Positions 16,751 through 25,206 of a DNA stretch of 64,000 nt are shown one piece after another; position 1 is the first letter of the stretch; each line of letters opens with the position of its first letter. The stretch is from Shewanella dokdonensis (lineage in GTDB: Bacteria > Pseudomonadota > Gammaproteobacteria > Enterobacterales > Shewanellaceae): contig NZ_CP074572.1 in the NCBI RefSeq assembly GCF_018394335.1, positions 1 to 64,000 on the forward strand. The letters run 5' to 3'. A program made the translations under genes and the position numbers. The notes beneath the pieces were generated by a model. That model was given only the letters and a program-made list of their open reading frames with translations. It made no database searches and had not been told where the DNA came from.

Positions 16751-17062
16751 TCACCACCTCTCAACGATCGCTTTTAGCAGTTTTTTCTGTTCAGCCGTTA
16801 AATCTTCCTGTTCGTTTTTCGGGTACATCATCAGTAACCGAATGTGGCTTAACAGCTCAACATGGTAATAAATCACCCTTACCCCACCCCGTTTACCACG
16901 CCCGGGCATTTGCCAACGCAGTTTTCTCAAACCACCAGTACCTTGGATTACTGGCCCCGCTTCGGGGTTATCAGCCAGGTATTGCTGCAACTCTCGGTAC
17001 ATATCGTCGGGCATCAATTCTTTCACCTGACGGGTGAAGAACTCCGTTTCAATAAACAGCAT
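16751..17062 (-). CDS. HigB2/RelE-family toxin
   Basis: 103 residues from the ATG at 17062, beginning MLFIETEFFTRQVKELMPDD. It carries the family core NPEAGPVIQGTGGLRKLRW, GRGKRGGVRVIYYH, then YPKNEQEDLTAEQKKLLKAI, very close to the HigB2 pattern of Vibrio cholerae. It would be a ribosome-dependent mRNA endonuclease. The pair sits leftward inside the early region and probably stabilises the prophage or acts in phage exclusion. Confidence 0.88.
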   Translation of the reverse strand: MLFIETEFFTRQVKELMPDDMYRELQQYLADNPEAGPVIQGTGGLRKLRWQMPGRGKRGGVRVIYYHVELLSHIRLLMMYPKNEQEDLTAEQKKLLKAIVERW

Positions 17063-17201
17063 GGGCAACAAAACTAAGTCAATGGCGTACTTTGGGGTAA
17101 GTATGTCACTGGCGTACAAAAAGTAAAGAAATTTTCGGAAATCACTTTACAAACATCAGCGTTCAAAAAGCTGCTGTTCAAATTTTTCAGGTAAAGATTG
17201 T

Positions 17202-17211
17202 GAATATATTC
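17202..17211. promoter_or_regulatory. Third GAATATATTC palindrome, before the early operon
   Basis: Identical to the two sites flanking the repressor/Cro region. It lies upstream of the C4-like RNA, Icd-like peptide and replication genes, so the repressor may silence this second early unit as well. Confidence 0.6.
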
Positions 17212-17311
17212 AAAACTTTTCTATTGCAGCCTCAAAGATCCGATGCAATAATTCCAGTTGTTCCCTTAAGCAAGGAACAGAACTGGCGGATTAAGCAACC
17301 GCAAGTTGTGA

Positions 17312-17500
17312 CACACTCTGGACAACGCGAAAACCATCTCCCATATACCTGCGTAAAGCGCAGGTATATCCCAACGCTTTATGCGGTATTTGGGGGCATG
17401 GATCGGGAGCCAAAGAAAACGCCCCCAACGCGCCCTCCCAGAGTGTGGCGCTGCTTTGCGGCTACCCGATCCGCCTTCTCGAAACACTCTGAGAAGGTAG
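17312..17500 (+). ncRNA. Possible C4-type antisense RNA region
   Basis: There is no credible gene in 17120-17505. The stretch contains CACACTCTGG (17312-17321) and its exact complement CCAGAGTGTG (17438-17447), a perfect 11-bp stem with a 5-nt loop (17343-17369), and a further ACACTCTG copy at 17485-17492 just before the Icd-like start. Short complementary blocks upstream of an Icd/ash-type gene are the layout of the P1/P7 C4 and P4 CI antisense RNAs, which cause premature termination of the downstream operon. The family assignment is inference from layout, not from a model hit. Confidence 0.45.
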
Positions 17501-17505
17501 CCATC

Positions 17506-17670
17506 ATGCTATTTACATTTCTTATCGCCTATCGCGACCAAAAACTCGCGCACCTTTCGCGTATCCGTACCATTTCTGCCGTTGCCAGCAGCGAAGCCGC
17601 TGCCCGCGCACAACTCCCCGGCCTGCCACTGGTGTTTGTCAGCCGCAATGCCACCGGAGGTGCGTTATGA
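17506..17670 (+). CDS. Icd-like (host cell division inhibitor/ash family) small protein
   Basis: 54 residues, MLFTFLIAYRDQKLAHLSRI, then TISAVASSEAAARAQLPG and a strand-like LVFVSRNATGG end. The pattern I-x-A-x-SExxAR-x-L is that of Icd-like/ash proteins found in P1, P4 and related elements. GAAGG is 8 bp upstream of the ATG. The same frame is open back to 17200, and a longer 'ash' reading is possible, but the upstream part overlaps the structured RNA region. The stop overlaps the exonuclease start by 4 bp. Confidence 0.62.
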   Translation: MLFTFLIAYRDQKLAHLSRIRTISAVASSEAAARAQLPGLPLVFVSRNATGGAL

Positions 17671-18518
17671 GCTATCCGTTTGTTCCTCAGCAATCTTTGG
17701 CATTTGAATTGGCACAACAATGGTTGGCTGATGAATGCCTAGTGCTTGATACCGAAACCACTGGCCTTGGTGACACCGCCGAAATATGCGAGATCTGCAT
17801 ACTCAATCACCGTGGCGAAACACTGCTTGATACGTTGGTAAAACCGCAACAGCAGATACCGGATGACGTGATTGCCATTCATGGCATTACCAATGAAATG
17901 GTGAAGAACGCCCCCGCCTTTGACCAACTACTCCCAGAGATTAATCAGATCATCAGCGGTAAAACTTTGGTGGCTTACAACCAACCTTATGACTACCGAT
18001 TACTCGAGCAAAGCGCGAAAGCTTGTGGCTTAGGCCATGAAGATGTTGCACTACACAATACCCGCACAGCCTGTGCCATGGCGGCATATTCACAACATGC
18101 AGGCATTTGGGACGAAGCCCGTAATGCCTATAAACGCCATCGGTTAGTTGACGCCGCCAGAGGGATTGAATTACCCAAAGGCGAAAGGCCACATCGCGCC
18201 CATGCTGATTGCTATCTCACTTTGTGGTTACTGCGACATATGGCCGGTAAGGTTGACCAGATCATGACAAAAGATCTCTGGCGCATCACCCGCAACATCG
18301 GCGACCCAAACACCCTGCTGTTCTTCCATAAGCCAAGCGCTGCTTACTGCCGCGTATTCATCGATCTTGCCTGGTTGCAACGCTCCAGTTCCGGTTATGT
18401 GTTATGTGCCGCTGATAAGGATCGGCAATTGCTGATGCAGTTGATCATCAACGAGCAGGAGCAAATTGCGCTGCAGCGTATGTTCCCTGCCCTAAAAGCC
18501 TTGGAGGATGCGCAATGA
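17667..18518 (+). CDS. DnaQ-like 3'-5' exonuclease (phage)
   Basis: 283 residues with an N-terminal DEDDh nuclease domain: LVLDTETTGLGD (ExoI, catalytic D and E) at ~26-37, AIHGIT at ~71, VAYNQPYDYRLLEQ (ExoII, D) at ~104-117 and HRAHADCYLTLWLL (ExoIII, H and D) at ~173-187. The ~90 C-terminal residues are a separate region of unknown function. It starts within the Icd-like stop codon and overlaps the next gene by 4 bp, so it belongs to the early replication operon. DNA proofreading or processing during phage replication is the likely role. Confidence 0.85.
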   Translation: MSYPFVPQQSLAFELAQQWLADECLVLDTETTGLGDTAEICEICILNHRGETLLDTLVKPQQQIPDDVIAIHGITNEMVKNAPAFDQLLPEINQIISGKTLVAYNQPYDYRLLEQSAKACGLGHEDVALHNTRTACAMAAYSQHAGIWDEARNAYKRHRLVDAARGIELPKGERPHRAHADCYLTLWLLRHMAGKVDQIMTKDLWRITRNIGDPNTLLFFHKPSAAYCRVFIDLAWLQRSSSGYVLCAADKDRQLLMQLIINEQEQIALQRMFPALKALEDAQ

Positions 18519-18775
18519 ACACCTTTTGCAAAGTGTTTTACACCCAGTGCTTTGGCCAGATTGTCGTTATGCGCCAGAACGATGATACCGGTGCACCAGC
18601 GGTTTACTGCTATGCCAAGCCCACAGGCTTAGGCGTAAGTGACGTTGCACTGAGTTTTACTGATACCGAAGCAGGCTATGAACAAGCCAATGCGGTGTTT
18701 GCCCGGATGAATGAAGCAGCCGCTATTGAAGCGGTCTCCCCGCTGTTCCGACTCTTCGGGGAGGTGGCAGCATGA
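18515..18775 (+). CDS. Small early phage protein, unknown
   Basis: 86 residues, soluble, with beta-rich N-terminal half (FCKVFYTQCFGQIVVMRQND) and a helical EAGYEQANAVFARMNEAAAI second half. No family recognised. Starts inside the exonuclease stop (ATGA) and its stop overlaps the next start likewise, so it is translationally coupled in the early operon. Confidence 0.6.
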   Translation: MNTFCKVFYTQCFGQIVVMRQNDDTGAPAVYCYAKPTGLGVSDVALSFTDTEAGYEQANAVFARMNEAAAIEAVSPLFRLFGEVAA

Positions 18776-19329
18776 AGCAAACCGTTACGGGCCTAACACC
18801 AGAATTTAATGCCGCACTGTACTGGTCCAACAAGCCTATCAAAAAATTTGTCTGCACTTTGCGCGACAGGGAAACCGGCAAACTGGAACAGTGCGTTTAT
18901 GGGGCAAGTTGCTCTGATCGGGCGGCTGAACTGGCATTAGAAAATACCGCCTTAAATCGAGAAACCACCTTGGTGGTAGATATTCACCTGGCGACACCGG
19001 AAGAACTTGGTTGCGAGGTGACTGCGCCATTACCCATCGAGCAAAAACTGACACAAATTGCCGAGGCCAATGCGTTACAGACATTCCGCTTACAGCAGCA
19101 CTTTTTGCTGGGCAACTTGCCCGCAATAACCGCCGTTGAAAACCTTAAACACCACTGTAGCCGTTTAGGTGCTGCGTTGGCAGATACATTGGCAATGCTG
19201 CAAGTATGTGAAATGCACAGACGTTGCCCAGAGGATTGGCCTGATCCCGTTAACACCATGGAATGGGACGTTGCCGTTGCGGCGGCAGCATTGGTGTTGA
19301 AGGAGGCAACCAATGAAGCTAGCAATTGA
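18772..19329 (+). CDS. Early phage protein, unknown
   Basis: 185 residues, no recognised domain. A beta-rich N-terminal third (FVCTLRDRETGKLEQCVYGA) precedes a long helical part (LTQIAEANALQTFRLQQHFL). Cysteines are scattered and do not form a zinc motif. It is coupled to both neighbours and precedes the primase/helicase by one small gene. Confidence 0.6.
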   Translation: MKQTVTGLTPEFNAALYWSNKPIKKFVCTLRDRETGKLEQCVYGASCSDRAAELALENTALNRETTLVVDIHLATPEELGCEVTAPLPIEQKLTQIAEANALQTFRLQQHFLLGNLPAITAVENLKHHCSRLGAALADTLAMLQVCEMHRRCPEDWPDPVNTMEWDVAVAAAALVLKEATNEASN

Positions 19330-19516
19330 TGCAGCAGGCGCAAGGCTGGACTCCGATTTGGCGGCCTTGGGGGCCATCAAAGAACTGCTAAAAATGTGCC
19401 CACCACAGCATCAGATTAATGCCAATGCCATGGGGCATCTGCTTGAGGTTATGCAAACTCAGCTAGAGCAGGATGCTCGAGTAATTGAGCAGCTAACAGG
19501 GGGCATACTGTCATGA
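19313..19516 (+). CDS. Small helical early phage protein, unknown
   Basis: 67 residues, almost wholly helical (LDSDLAALGAIKELLKM and then LLEVMQTQLEQDARVIEQLT). GGAGG precedes the ATG, which lies 17 bp inside the previous gene. The stop overlaps the primase start by 4 bp. A replication accessory role is only inferred from the operon. Confidence 0.6.
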   Translation: MKLAIDAAGARLDSDLAALGAIKELLKMCPPQHQINANAMGHLLEVMQTQLEQDARVIEQLTGGILS

Positions 19517-22226
19517 TGTATCCCGAACTGCTGCGTGATGTTACCCCGCGGCTGTTGCAGGAATTTGACTTCAAGATAAGTAAGGATGGTAAACACTTGC
19601 AGCAGGGCATCTGCCCTGCTTGCAGGAAACGTGAACTCTACACGCAAGCCGATAATCCTTGGTTACTGCGCTGTGGCCGGTTGAATAAGTGCGGTGAAGT
19701 GTTCCATATCAAGGAGCTTTACCCGGATTTATTCAATAGCTGGTCAGAGCGTTTTCCTGTCAACAAAACAGATCATAACGGCCAGCAGATTAGCAACCCT
19801 AACGCTGCGGCTGATGCTTACCTGGAACACGGCCGGGGCTTTGATATTGAGCCTCTGAAAGGCTGGTATAGCCAAGGCAGTTACTATGATGGCAAGAAAG
19901 ATATTGGCACAGCCACCGTGCGTTTTACCTTGCCATGTGGTGCCAGTTGGGAACGGTTTATTGATAAACCTGAACGCTTTGGCAAGCAAAAAGCCAACTT
20001 TGTAGGAAGTTACCAGGGCCACTGGTGGTTGCCGCCGACCTTGACCATTGAACAGTTAGCGCTGCTTAAAGAGCTATGGCTGACAGAAGGGATATTTGAT
20101 GCCATTGCCCTGCTGCAAAACGACCAGCAGGCAGGCGCGCTAATGAGTTGCAACAACTTCCCCGATAAAGCACTGGAAGAACTGGCACTGCGTTTACCTG
20201 CAAACACCCGCCCAACGCTGATATTTGCCTTGGATGATGGCAAAGCGGGTGAAATGTTTACCCGTAAATTTGTAAAGCGTGCCAGGGAGCTTGGTTGGCG
20301 CGCCTGTGCGGCACAGCCACCTAAAGGCCGGGTAAAACTCGATTGGAACGAACTGCACCAGCGGGAACGGCTGACAGCTAAAGACCGGGAGGAATACCGG
20401 TATTTAGGGAAACTGCTGATTGCCCCGACCGCGAATGCCAAAGCATTACTTATTCACCAACGCAAAGGCACCAAGGAGTTTCCGTTTGGCTTTAACAGTT
20501 GCCTTTACTGGTTCAAGTTGGATTTAGATCGTTTTAGTAAAGCTATGCAGCAAGTAGCAGACGCGGCTGACCGTGACGGCGAAGAACTGACGGATGAAGA
20601 ACTGCGCGAACGGGCGCTGCAAGAAGCTGGCAGCGTACAGGAACTGGCGTGGTGCTATCCCCAGGCGCTGTATTTTCAGGAAAACAAAGTGACAGATGAA
20701 AGTTGGTATTACTTTAGAGTGGATTTTCCACATGATGAAGCCAGTGTTAAAAACACCTTTTCTGGCAGTCAGTTAAGTGGTGCCGGCGAATTCAAAAAAC
20801 GGTTGCTAAGTATTGCACCAGGAGCGGTTTACCACGGCAACACCCAGCAGTTGGATCGCTTGTTGAGCCATCAGCTATACAACATCAAGCGCGTAGAAAC
20901 CTGCGACTTCATTGGTTACAGCAAGGAACACGGCTGTTATGTGTATGCCGATGTGGCCGTAAAGGATGGCAGGCTATACCAGCTCAATGAAGAAGACTTT
21001 TTGACATTGGCAAGCTGTCGGTTAAATCACTCAACAGCGCGGGTGCGTTCAGCCTGAATACCGACTTCAAGCAGCTTAATCAAGAATGGTTCCGCCATTT
21101 ATGGACAGCTTTTGGTCCCAAAGGACTGGTGGCATTGTCATTCTGGTTTGGCAGTTTCTATGCCGAGCAGATCCGCCATGAGCATAAGAGCTATCCATTT
21201 TTGGAGATCTATGGTGAGCCTGGTACCGGAAAATCCACACTGATCGAATTCTTGTGGAAGCTGGCCGGGCGCAGCGACTATGAAGGCTTTGACCCCAACA
21301 AAGCAACCGTTGCTGGCCGCGCACGTAACTTTGCCCAAGTGTCCAACATGCCGGTGGTGCTGATTGAAGGCGATCGAGGCAATGATAAAGATGCCAAGCA
21401 GAAAGGCTTTGATTTTGACGAGCTGAAAACGCTGTATAACGGCCGTGGCGCCCGTATTCGTGGTTTAAAGAACTCCGGTAATGAGACCTATGAACCACCG
21501 TTTCGCGGAGCGGTGGTGATTGCACAAAATGCCGAGGTAAATGCCAGCGAGGCGATTCTGCAACGTATTGTGCAAATAGGTACCGACCGCAATGGCCATA
21601 ACCAACAAACCAAGGAAGCTGCACAATGGCTTGAGCGGATCCCAACCGAAAACGTTTCTGGTTTCATTCTCAAATGTGCTCTGGCTGAGGCAAAAGTGCT
21701 GCACACATTCAACAGTGAAGTGACTAACCACGAGCAGTGGTTGGCATCGCGCGGTGAGATTAAGAATGTCCGTATCATCAAAAATCATGCGCAGCTTTGT
21801 GCATTGATGGACGCCATGCGTCTAGTGCTGGATATCCATGACGAACAGATAAAGCAAACTCGAGAGCTGATATATAAATTGGCGCTCGACAGACAACTTG
21901 CCATTAATGCCGATCACCCGCTGGTGCAGGAATTTTGGGATGTTGTGGATTACCTGGAATCCGATACGGATGCCAGAGTCAACCACAGCCGGGATCAAGC
22001 GCTGATTGCTATCAACCTAAACCATTTTGTGGAGGAAGCCGAGAACCGGCGGCAACGTACCCCGCCGTTGGCTGATCTCAAACGGTTACTCAAGAGCTGC
22101 CGCAGCCACAAGTTTATAGGAGTAAGAACGGTTAACAGTGCCGTGAATACTGACTTTAACCGAACTCATCCATTGAGTTTACGCCCCACTTCGGTGAAGT
22201 GTTGGGTGTTTGAGCAACCTAAATAG
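19513..22226 (+). CDS. Phage primase/helicase (zinc finger, Toprim, P-loop ATPase), one frame break
   Basis: About 904 residues after restoring one T in the run at 20998-21002. Domain order: a zinc-binding primase finger (GICPACRKRELY with a second CxxxxxCGEVFH near residues 50-62); a Toprim-type region, LTEGIFDAIALLQ at ~192 and LIFALDDGKAG at ~235; then a helicase/ATPase part with Walker A YGEPGTGKSTLIEF and Walker B VVLIEGDRGND. It is an all-in-one replication protein in the manner of P4 alpha-like proteins. It is coupled to upstream genes and precedes the excision/integration genes. Confidence 0.85.
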
Positions 22227-22235
22227 GAGCCTGAA

Positions 22236-22472
22236 ATGACACCGACATTTAAACACTTATGCCGACACATGCGGGCGGCTAAACGTGAGTTAATGGCCGA
22301 GTTACTGAGTGATAAAGATGCCCTGTTGATTGCCAGTTGCCTTGGTAAACTGGAGTGTATTTATTGGCAGGCGCTAGGTAATGGTGAGTTGACGTTGGCT
22401 AAAGGGATTGTGAGACTAATCCAACATAGCTATCGCTTTCATAACGTGCATGTTTCGAGCTGTGTGGCGTAG
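22236..22472 (+). CDS. Small phage protein, unknown
   Basis: 78 residues, basic and helical: RHMRAAKRELMAELLSDKDA, then a LTLAKGIVRLIQHSYRF helix. AGGAG lies 8 bp before the ATG. It sits between the primase/helicase and the excisionase. No family recognised. Confidence 0.6.
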   Translation: MTPTFKHLCRHMRAAKRELMAELLSDKDALLIASCLGKLECIYWQALGNGELTLAKGIVRLIQHSYRFHNVHVSSCVA

Positions 22473-22480
22473 GAGGCTTT

Positions 22481-22687
22481 ATGGCAAGGTTGATGAAATC
22501 GAAAGTATGGGCCGCACGTGAATTTGCTCCAGGCTCGGAACCTAGCCCAGGTACCATAAAAAAATGGGTTGAGGAAGGTGTTATCGCTGGCCGTATCATT
22601 GGCAGAACTACCTATGTATTTGACACAGAGAAAGCGGGTGTTGAATCACATATTGCTGCGGCTGTATCACTGTTGTTGAGGGAATAA
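22481..22687 (+). CDS. xis: Excisionase (lambda Xis-like)
   Basis: 68 residues. The WAAREFAPGSEPSPGTIKKW block followed by VEEGVIAGRIIGRTTYVFD is the winged-helix excisionase signature. Xis bends DNA near the attachment site and directs the integrase toward excision. It ends in a 1-bp overlap with the integrase start, so both are co-expressed. Confidence 0.88.
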   Translation: MARLMKSKVWAAREFAPGSEPSPGTIKKWVEEGVIAGRIIGRTTYVFDTEKAGVESHIAAAVSLLLRE

Positions 22688-23874
22688 TGGCAGCTAGACC
22701 AAGAACTACACGCAAAACGCATTCGTTGCCCGAACATCTTTATTATGATGCGCGCTATGGTACCTATCGTATTAAGCTGATTAACGGTAAATACAAGTCT
22801 TTGGGGGCTGACCGTGATACGGCAGTAGCTATTACACGCGAGTACAACCTAGTTGCCAGACCGCAAATTGGCATTACTGTTGAGAGCCTACTTTATGGCG
22901 ACCCAATGTTATCGCAACCTTTTGCGGTGCATGTTCCTAAATTACTAGAGCGGATCATCCGGGAAGAGCAACCTTCTGATGATTTTATGAAAACCATGCA
23001 GAACGATGCCCAGCGAGCCATCGCATTTTTTGCCGAGATCCCTGGTAGCCAGATCAACCTGAAGCACATCACCGACTACATTAACCAATGGCACGGCGAT
23101 GCCAGCCCCAATGTGCAGAACCGCAAGATTAGCTGGCTACAAAAGCTATTTAGCTATGCCGTTGATGAAGGCTTAATGCCAGATAATCTGGCGGCCAAGA
23201 AGAAAAAGCGTCGACTTGAACCGAAAAAACGCCAGCGGCTTAAACTGGAGTGGTACCGCCAGATCCATGCCGCAGCCCCACTTTGGTTGCAAACAGCCAT
23301 GGATCTATCGCTGCAGACAACTCATGCACGCCTTGAGATCTCTCGTATCAAATACAAGATAGCCAAACCGGGCAGTCGCAGTTGCGGCTGTATGTGGTTT
23401 AATGAGCCCAAAATGACGCCAGCCGGGCTGGTCTACGGCACCTTGTATATTCACCGGCAAAAAGTGAAGCAGAAAGAAGCGTCTCACGTAGCGATACCCA
23501 TTGGGCAAGCATTGAAGAACATTATTGACCGCAGCCGCGACCGATTAATCAGTGATTACGTGGTGCACCGGTTACCGACTAAATGCAGTAATCCATTGAG
23601 TAAAAAAGTTAAACACATTTCACAGCTAACACCAGACTACATCAGCCGTGGCTTTTCAAAAGTTCGTGACGAGGTTGGCTGTTGTAACCATCTAACGCTA
23701 GAGCAACGCCCTACTTTCCATGAGATCCGCGCGTTAGCTGCACACCTGTTTAGTGAAATGGGCATTGATCCCCAGTCACGCATGGCGCACACCGATGCCA
23801 AAAGCACCAAGATCTATACGCAAGACCATGTGGACTGGGTACATGTACCGTTTGCAGAGATTAAGGCGGGATGA
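22687..23874 (+). CDS. int: Tyrosine integrase (lambda-type) of the prophage
   Basis: 395 residues. The N-terminus (RPRTTRKTHSLPEHLYYDAR) is the arm-type DNA-binding domain, followed by a core-binding domain around residues 75-170. The catalytic domain has Arg in TTHARLEISRIKYK (~217), the HEIRAL box (H-x-x-R, ~345) and the C-terminal MAHTDAKSTKIYTQ with the nucleophilic Tyr near residue 380. It lies about 0.8 kb from the tRNA-Pro fragment it presumably recombines. Confidence 0.95.
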   Translation: MAARPRTTRKTHSLPEHLYYDARYGTYRIKLINGKYKSLGADRDTAVAITREYNLVARPQIGITVESLLYGDPMLSQPFAVHVPKLLERIIREEQPSDDFMKTMQNDAQRAIAFFAEIPGSQINLKHITDYINQWHGDASPNVQNRKISWLQKLFSYAVDEGLMPDNLAAKKKKRRLEPKKRQRLKLEWYRQIHAAAPLWLQTAMDLSLQTTHARLEISRIKYKIAKPGSRSCGCMWFNEPKMTPAGLVYGTLYIHRQKVKQKEASHVAIPIGQALKNIIDRSRDRLISDYVVHRLPTKCSNPLSKKVKHISQLTPDYISRGFSKVRDEVGCCNHLTLEQRPTFHEIRALAAHLFSEMGIDPQSRMAHTDAKSTKIYTQDHVDWVHVPFAEIKAG

Positions 23875-23875
23875 T

Positions 23876-24412
23876 TTATGCTAACTGCTTACCACGGAAA
23901 AAGGTGTTCATTTCGTTCATGTGATCACCTTTTCTTCCAATCGAATATACTTCGGTATATTTTTTCATAACAGCAAGTAACTTCTCTAAATCGAGAGGGT
24001 TTTCCGGCTTTTTAGCCAAGAGGGATGTTATCCGATAAGCTCCCGAATCTCTGTCTGTAGATATGCAATACTCAAAATCAGCCATTTCATAAATCAATTT
24101 AGAACGCTGTAGGATTTTTGAACAATCAAAAAGATTTGCATCATAGGCCAACCCCCATACGCTCTCCATATATGGGATATCATCAGGTTGCTGGCTATTT
24201 TCTTTATGTTCTATGTATTCATATTTCACTAAATACTGACCTTTAGGAAATGGTCGTACATCCATCGCTTCAGCCACAAAACGTGGAGACTGAGTATTAA
24301 CAATAATAGTTGACACATCTTTCGTGTAGCTAACAGATAACAACAAGATTCCCGATACATGTCTCAGCCACTTTGATAATTCTTTCCTACTATTAAATTT
24401 CTTTGTAATCAT
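23876..24412 (-). CDS. Accessory protein between integrase and attachment site, unknown
   Basis: 178 residues, AT-rich, no recognised domain. It is soluble and charged: LSKWLRHVSGILLLSVSYTK near the N-terminus, a central VWGLAYDANLFDCSKILQRS and a lysine-rich helical C-terminus. It is convergent with the integrase, with 1 bp between stops. The slot between integrase and att is a common place for cargo genes in temperate phages, which favours a lysogenic function such as immunity or host modulation. Confidence 0.65.
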   Translation of the reverse strand: MITKKFNSRKELSKWLRHVSGILLLSVSYTKDVSTIIVNTQSPRFVAEAMDVRPFPKGQYLVKYEYIEHKENSQQPDDIPYMESVWGLAYDANLFDCSKILQRSKLIYEMADFEYCISTDRDSGAYRITSLLAKKPENPLDLEKLLAVMKKYTEVYSIGRKGDHMNEMNTFFRGKQLA

Positions 24413-24645
24413 GGAGTCGCCGGTTAAAAATTATTGTTTTCCTATAGCTTCCTCAGCCCCTCAGAGATAACCATTGAGGATAACTTAGCTACCGAAAAAC
24501 TACGCGCAAAACTCTATTGTAACTCTTTGATTTCATTGAGCCATACTTAGCCCAAAATCGATTTACAAAATTAATTAGCATATCCATCGAAATTAAACAA
24601 AATCAGTTTGTTATTACTGAAACGCTTCGCTTAATGGGGTGTCAG

Positions 24646-24678
24646 GGGTCGGAGGTTCGAATCCTCTCATACCGACCA
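24646..24678 (+). repeat. Prophage attachment site: 3' end of a tRNA-Pro gene
   Basis: The 33 bp contain the T-arm (GGAGG-TTCGAAT-CCTCT), the acceptor strand and a genomic CCA of a tRNA that would begin with CGGTATG. This matches the 3' end of proM-type tRNA-Pro genes. Upstream sequence does not form the rest of a tRNA, so this is the duplicated core at the right end (attR). The intact tRNA-Pro should border the prophage on the left, outside the window. Confidence 0.85.
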
Positions 24679-24690
24679 AATAACTTACTG

Positions 24691-24721
24691 AAAAGCCTAG
24701 CAATTATCGCTAGGCTTTTTT
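24691..24721 (+). terminator. Terminator after the tRNA-Pro fragment
   Basis: AAAAGCCTAGC, a 7-nt loop and GCTAGGCTTTTTT. It is the presumed native terminator of the tRNA-Pro gene, now left behind the attachment site. Confidence 0.85.
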
Positions 24722-24736
24722 GTTGTTAGGCTCACT

Positions 24737-24767
24737 GCGCAAAACTGGCGCAAAATCGGCGCAAAAC
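24737..24767. repeat. Three short GCGCAAAA repeats
   Basis: GCGCAAAA occurs three times with a spacing of about 11 bp immediately downstream of the tRNA terminator. The spacing of one helical turn suggests protein contacts, but no partner is known. Confidence 0.4.
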
Positions 24768-24940
24768 CTAACATCAAAATGATGCAAAAATGGCGTGATC
24801 CGTCCCCGTTCCAGCCCCTGCTTAAACCACATCTGGCCGTGTAGCCCCATGAGCAAACTGAATAGTTATTACCAATGCAGAGATAAGAGTTTTACCTCGT
24901 CTATCTATTTAAAGATGCAAGTCAGGGGTACCTTCGGAAA

Positions 24941-25206
24941 AAGGTAATCTTGGTAATATTTTTAAAAACATCAACAATTTCATACAATTATAGAATTTTA
25001 AAAGGTAACTAAAAGGGTAACTAAAAGGTAATCTGGTTACCCTTTATTGGAGTCATTTTCGATACAAATTAAAGCATTAAATATCAGTCAGTTAGCAACA
25101 AAAGGTAATATTTATTACCTTATATTACCTTTAAAAGGTAACCTATTAACTCTTTTAAAATCATAGTATTAACCCCATATTTTGAGGGTGGTTACTAAAA
25201 TTACCC
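24941..25206. repeat. Field of GGTAA/TTACC motifs
   Basis: About a dozen GGTAA or TTACC motifs, mostly in the form AAAAGGTAA(C/T), lie in 265 bp in both orientations. Two are arranged as perfect palindromes: AAGGTAAT-N4-ATTACCTT (25102-25121) and TTACCTTT-A-AAAGGTAA (about 25126-25142). No gene is seen from 24722 to 25540; 24769-24940 holds nothing I can name. Confidence 0.6.

Larger units (their letters stand above)
1..24678 (+). mobile_element. P2-like prophage, right part (left end outside window)
   Basis: Tail genes in the P2 order J-I-H-FI-FII-E/E'-T-U-D, a repressor/Cro switch, an Ogr-type activator, a primase/helicase, Xis and a tyrosine integrase lie in one block that ends at a tRNA-Pro 3' fragment (24646-24678). 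Capsid, packaging and lysis genes (P2 Q-P-O-N-M-L and so on) and the other attachment site are not in the window and are expected to the left. The morphogenetic genes are GC-rich while several interspersed accessory genes are AT-rich, which suggests cargo acquired separately. Inducibility cannot be judged because the head module is not visible. Confidence 0.93.

Noticed and set aside
16447..17037. 196-codon plus-strand frame
   Set aside because: It is antisense to the HigB2/HigA2 pair, whose proteins are clearly recognisable.
17200..17505. Longer GTG start for the Icd-like protein giving 156 residues
   Set aside because: The added part translates the structured RNA region, lacks a ribosome binding site and has unnatural composition; the ATG at 17506 is preferred, though ash-type annotations sometimes use the longer form.
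24941..25206. Link between the GGTAA field and the HTH operator at 11147-11174, which also contains AGGTAAA
   Set aside because: Only six or seven bases are shared and the flanks differ (AAAAGGTAAC against TTTAGGTAAA), so a common regulator is not supported.
24737..25206. CRISPR array
   Set aside because: Repeats are too short, irregularly spaced and in both orientations, with no spacers and no cas genes.
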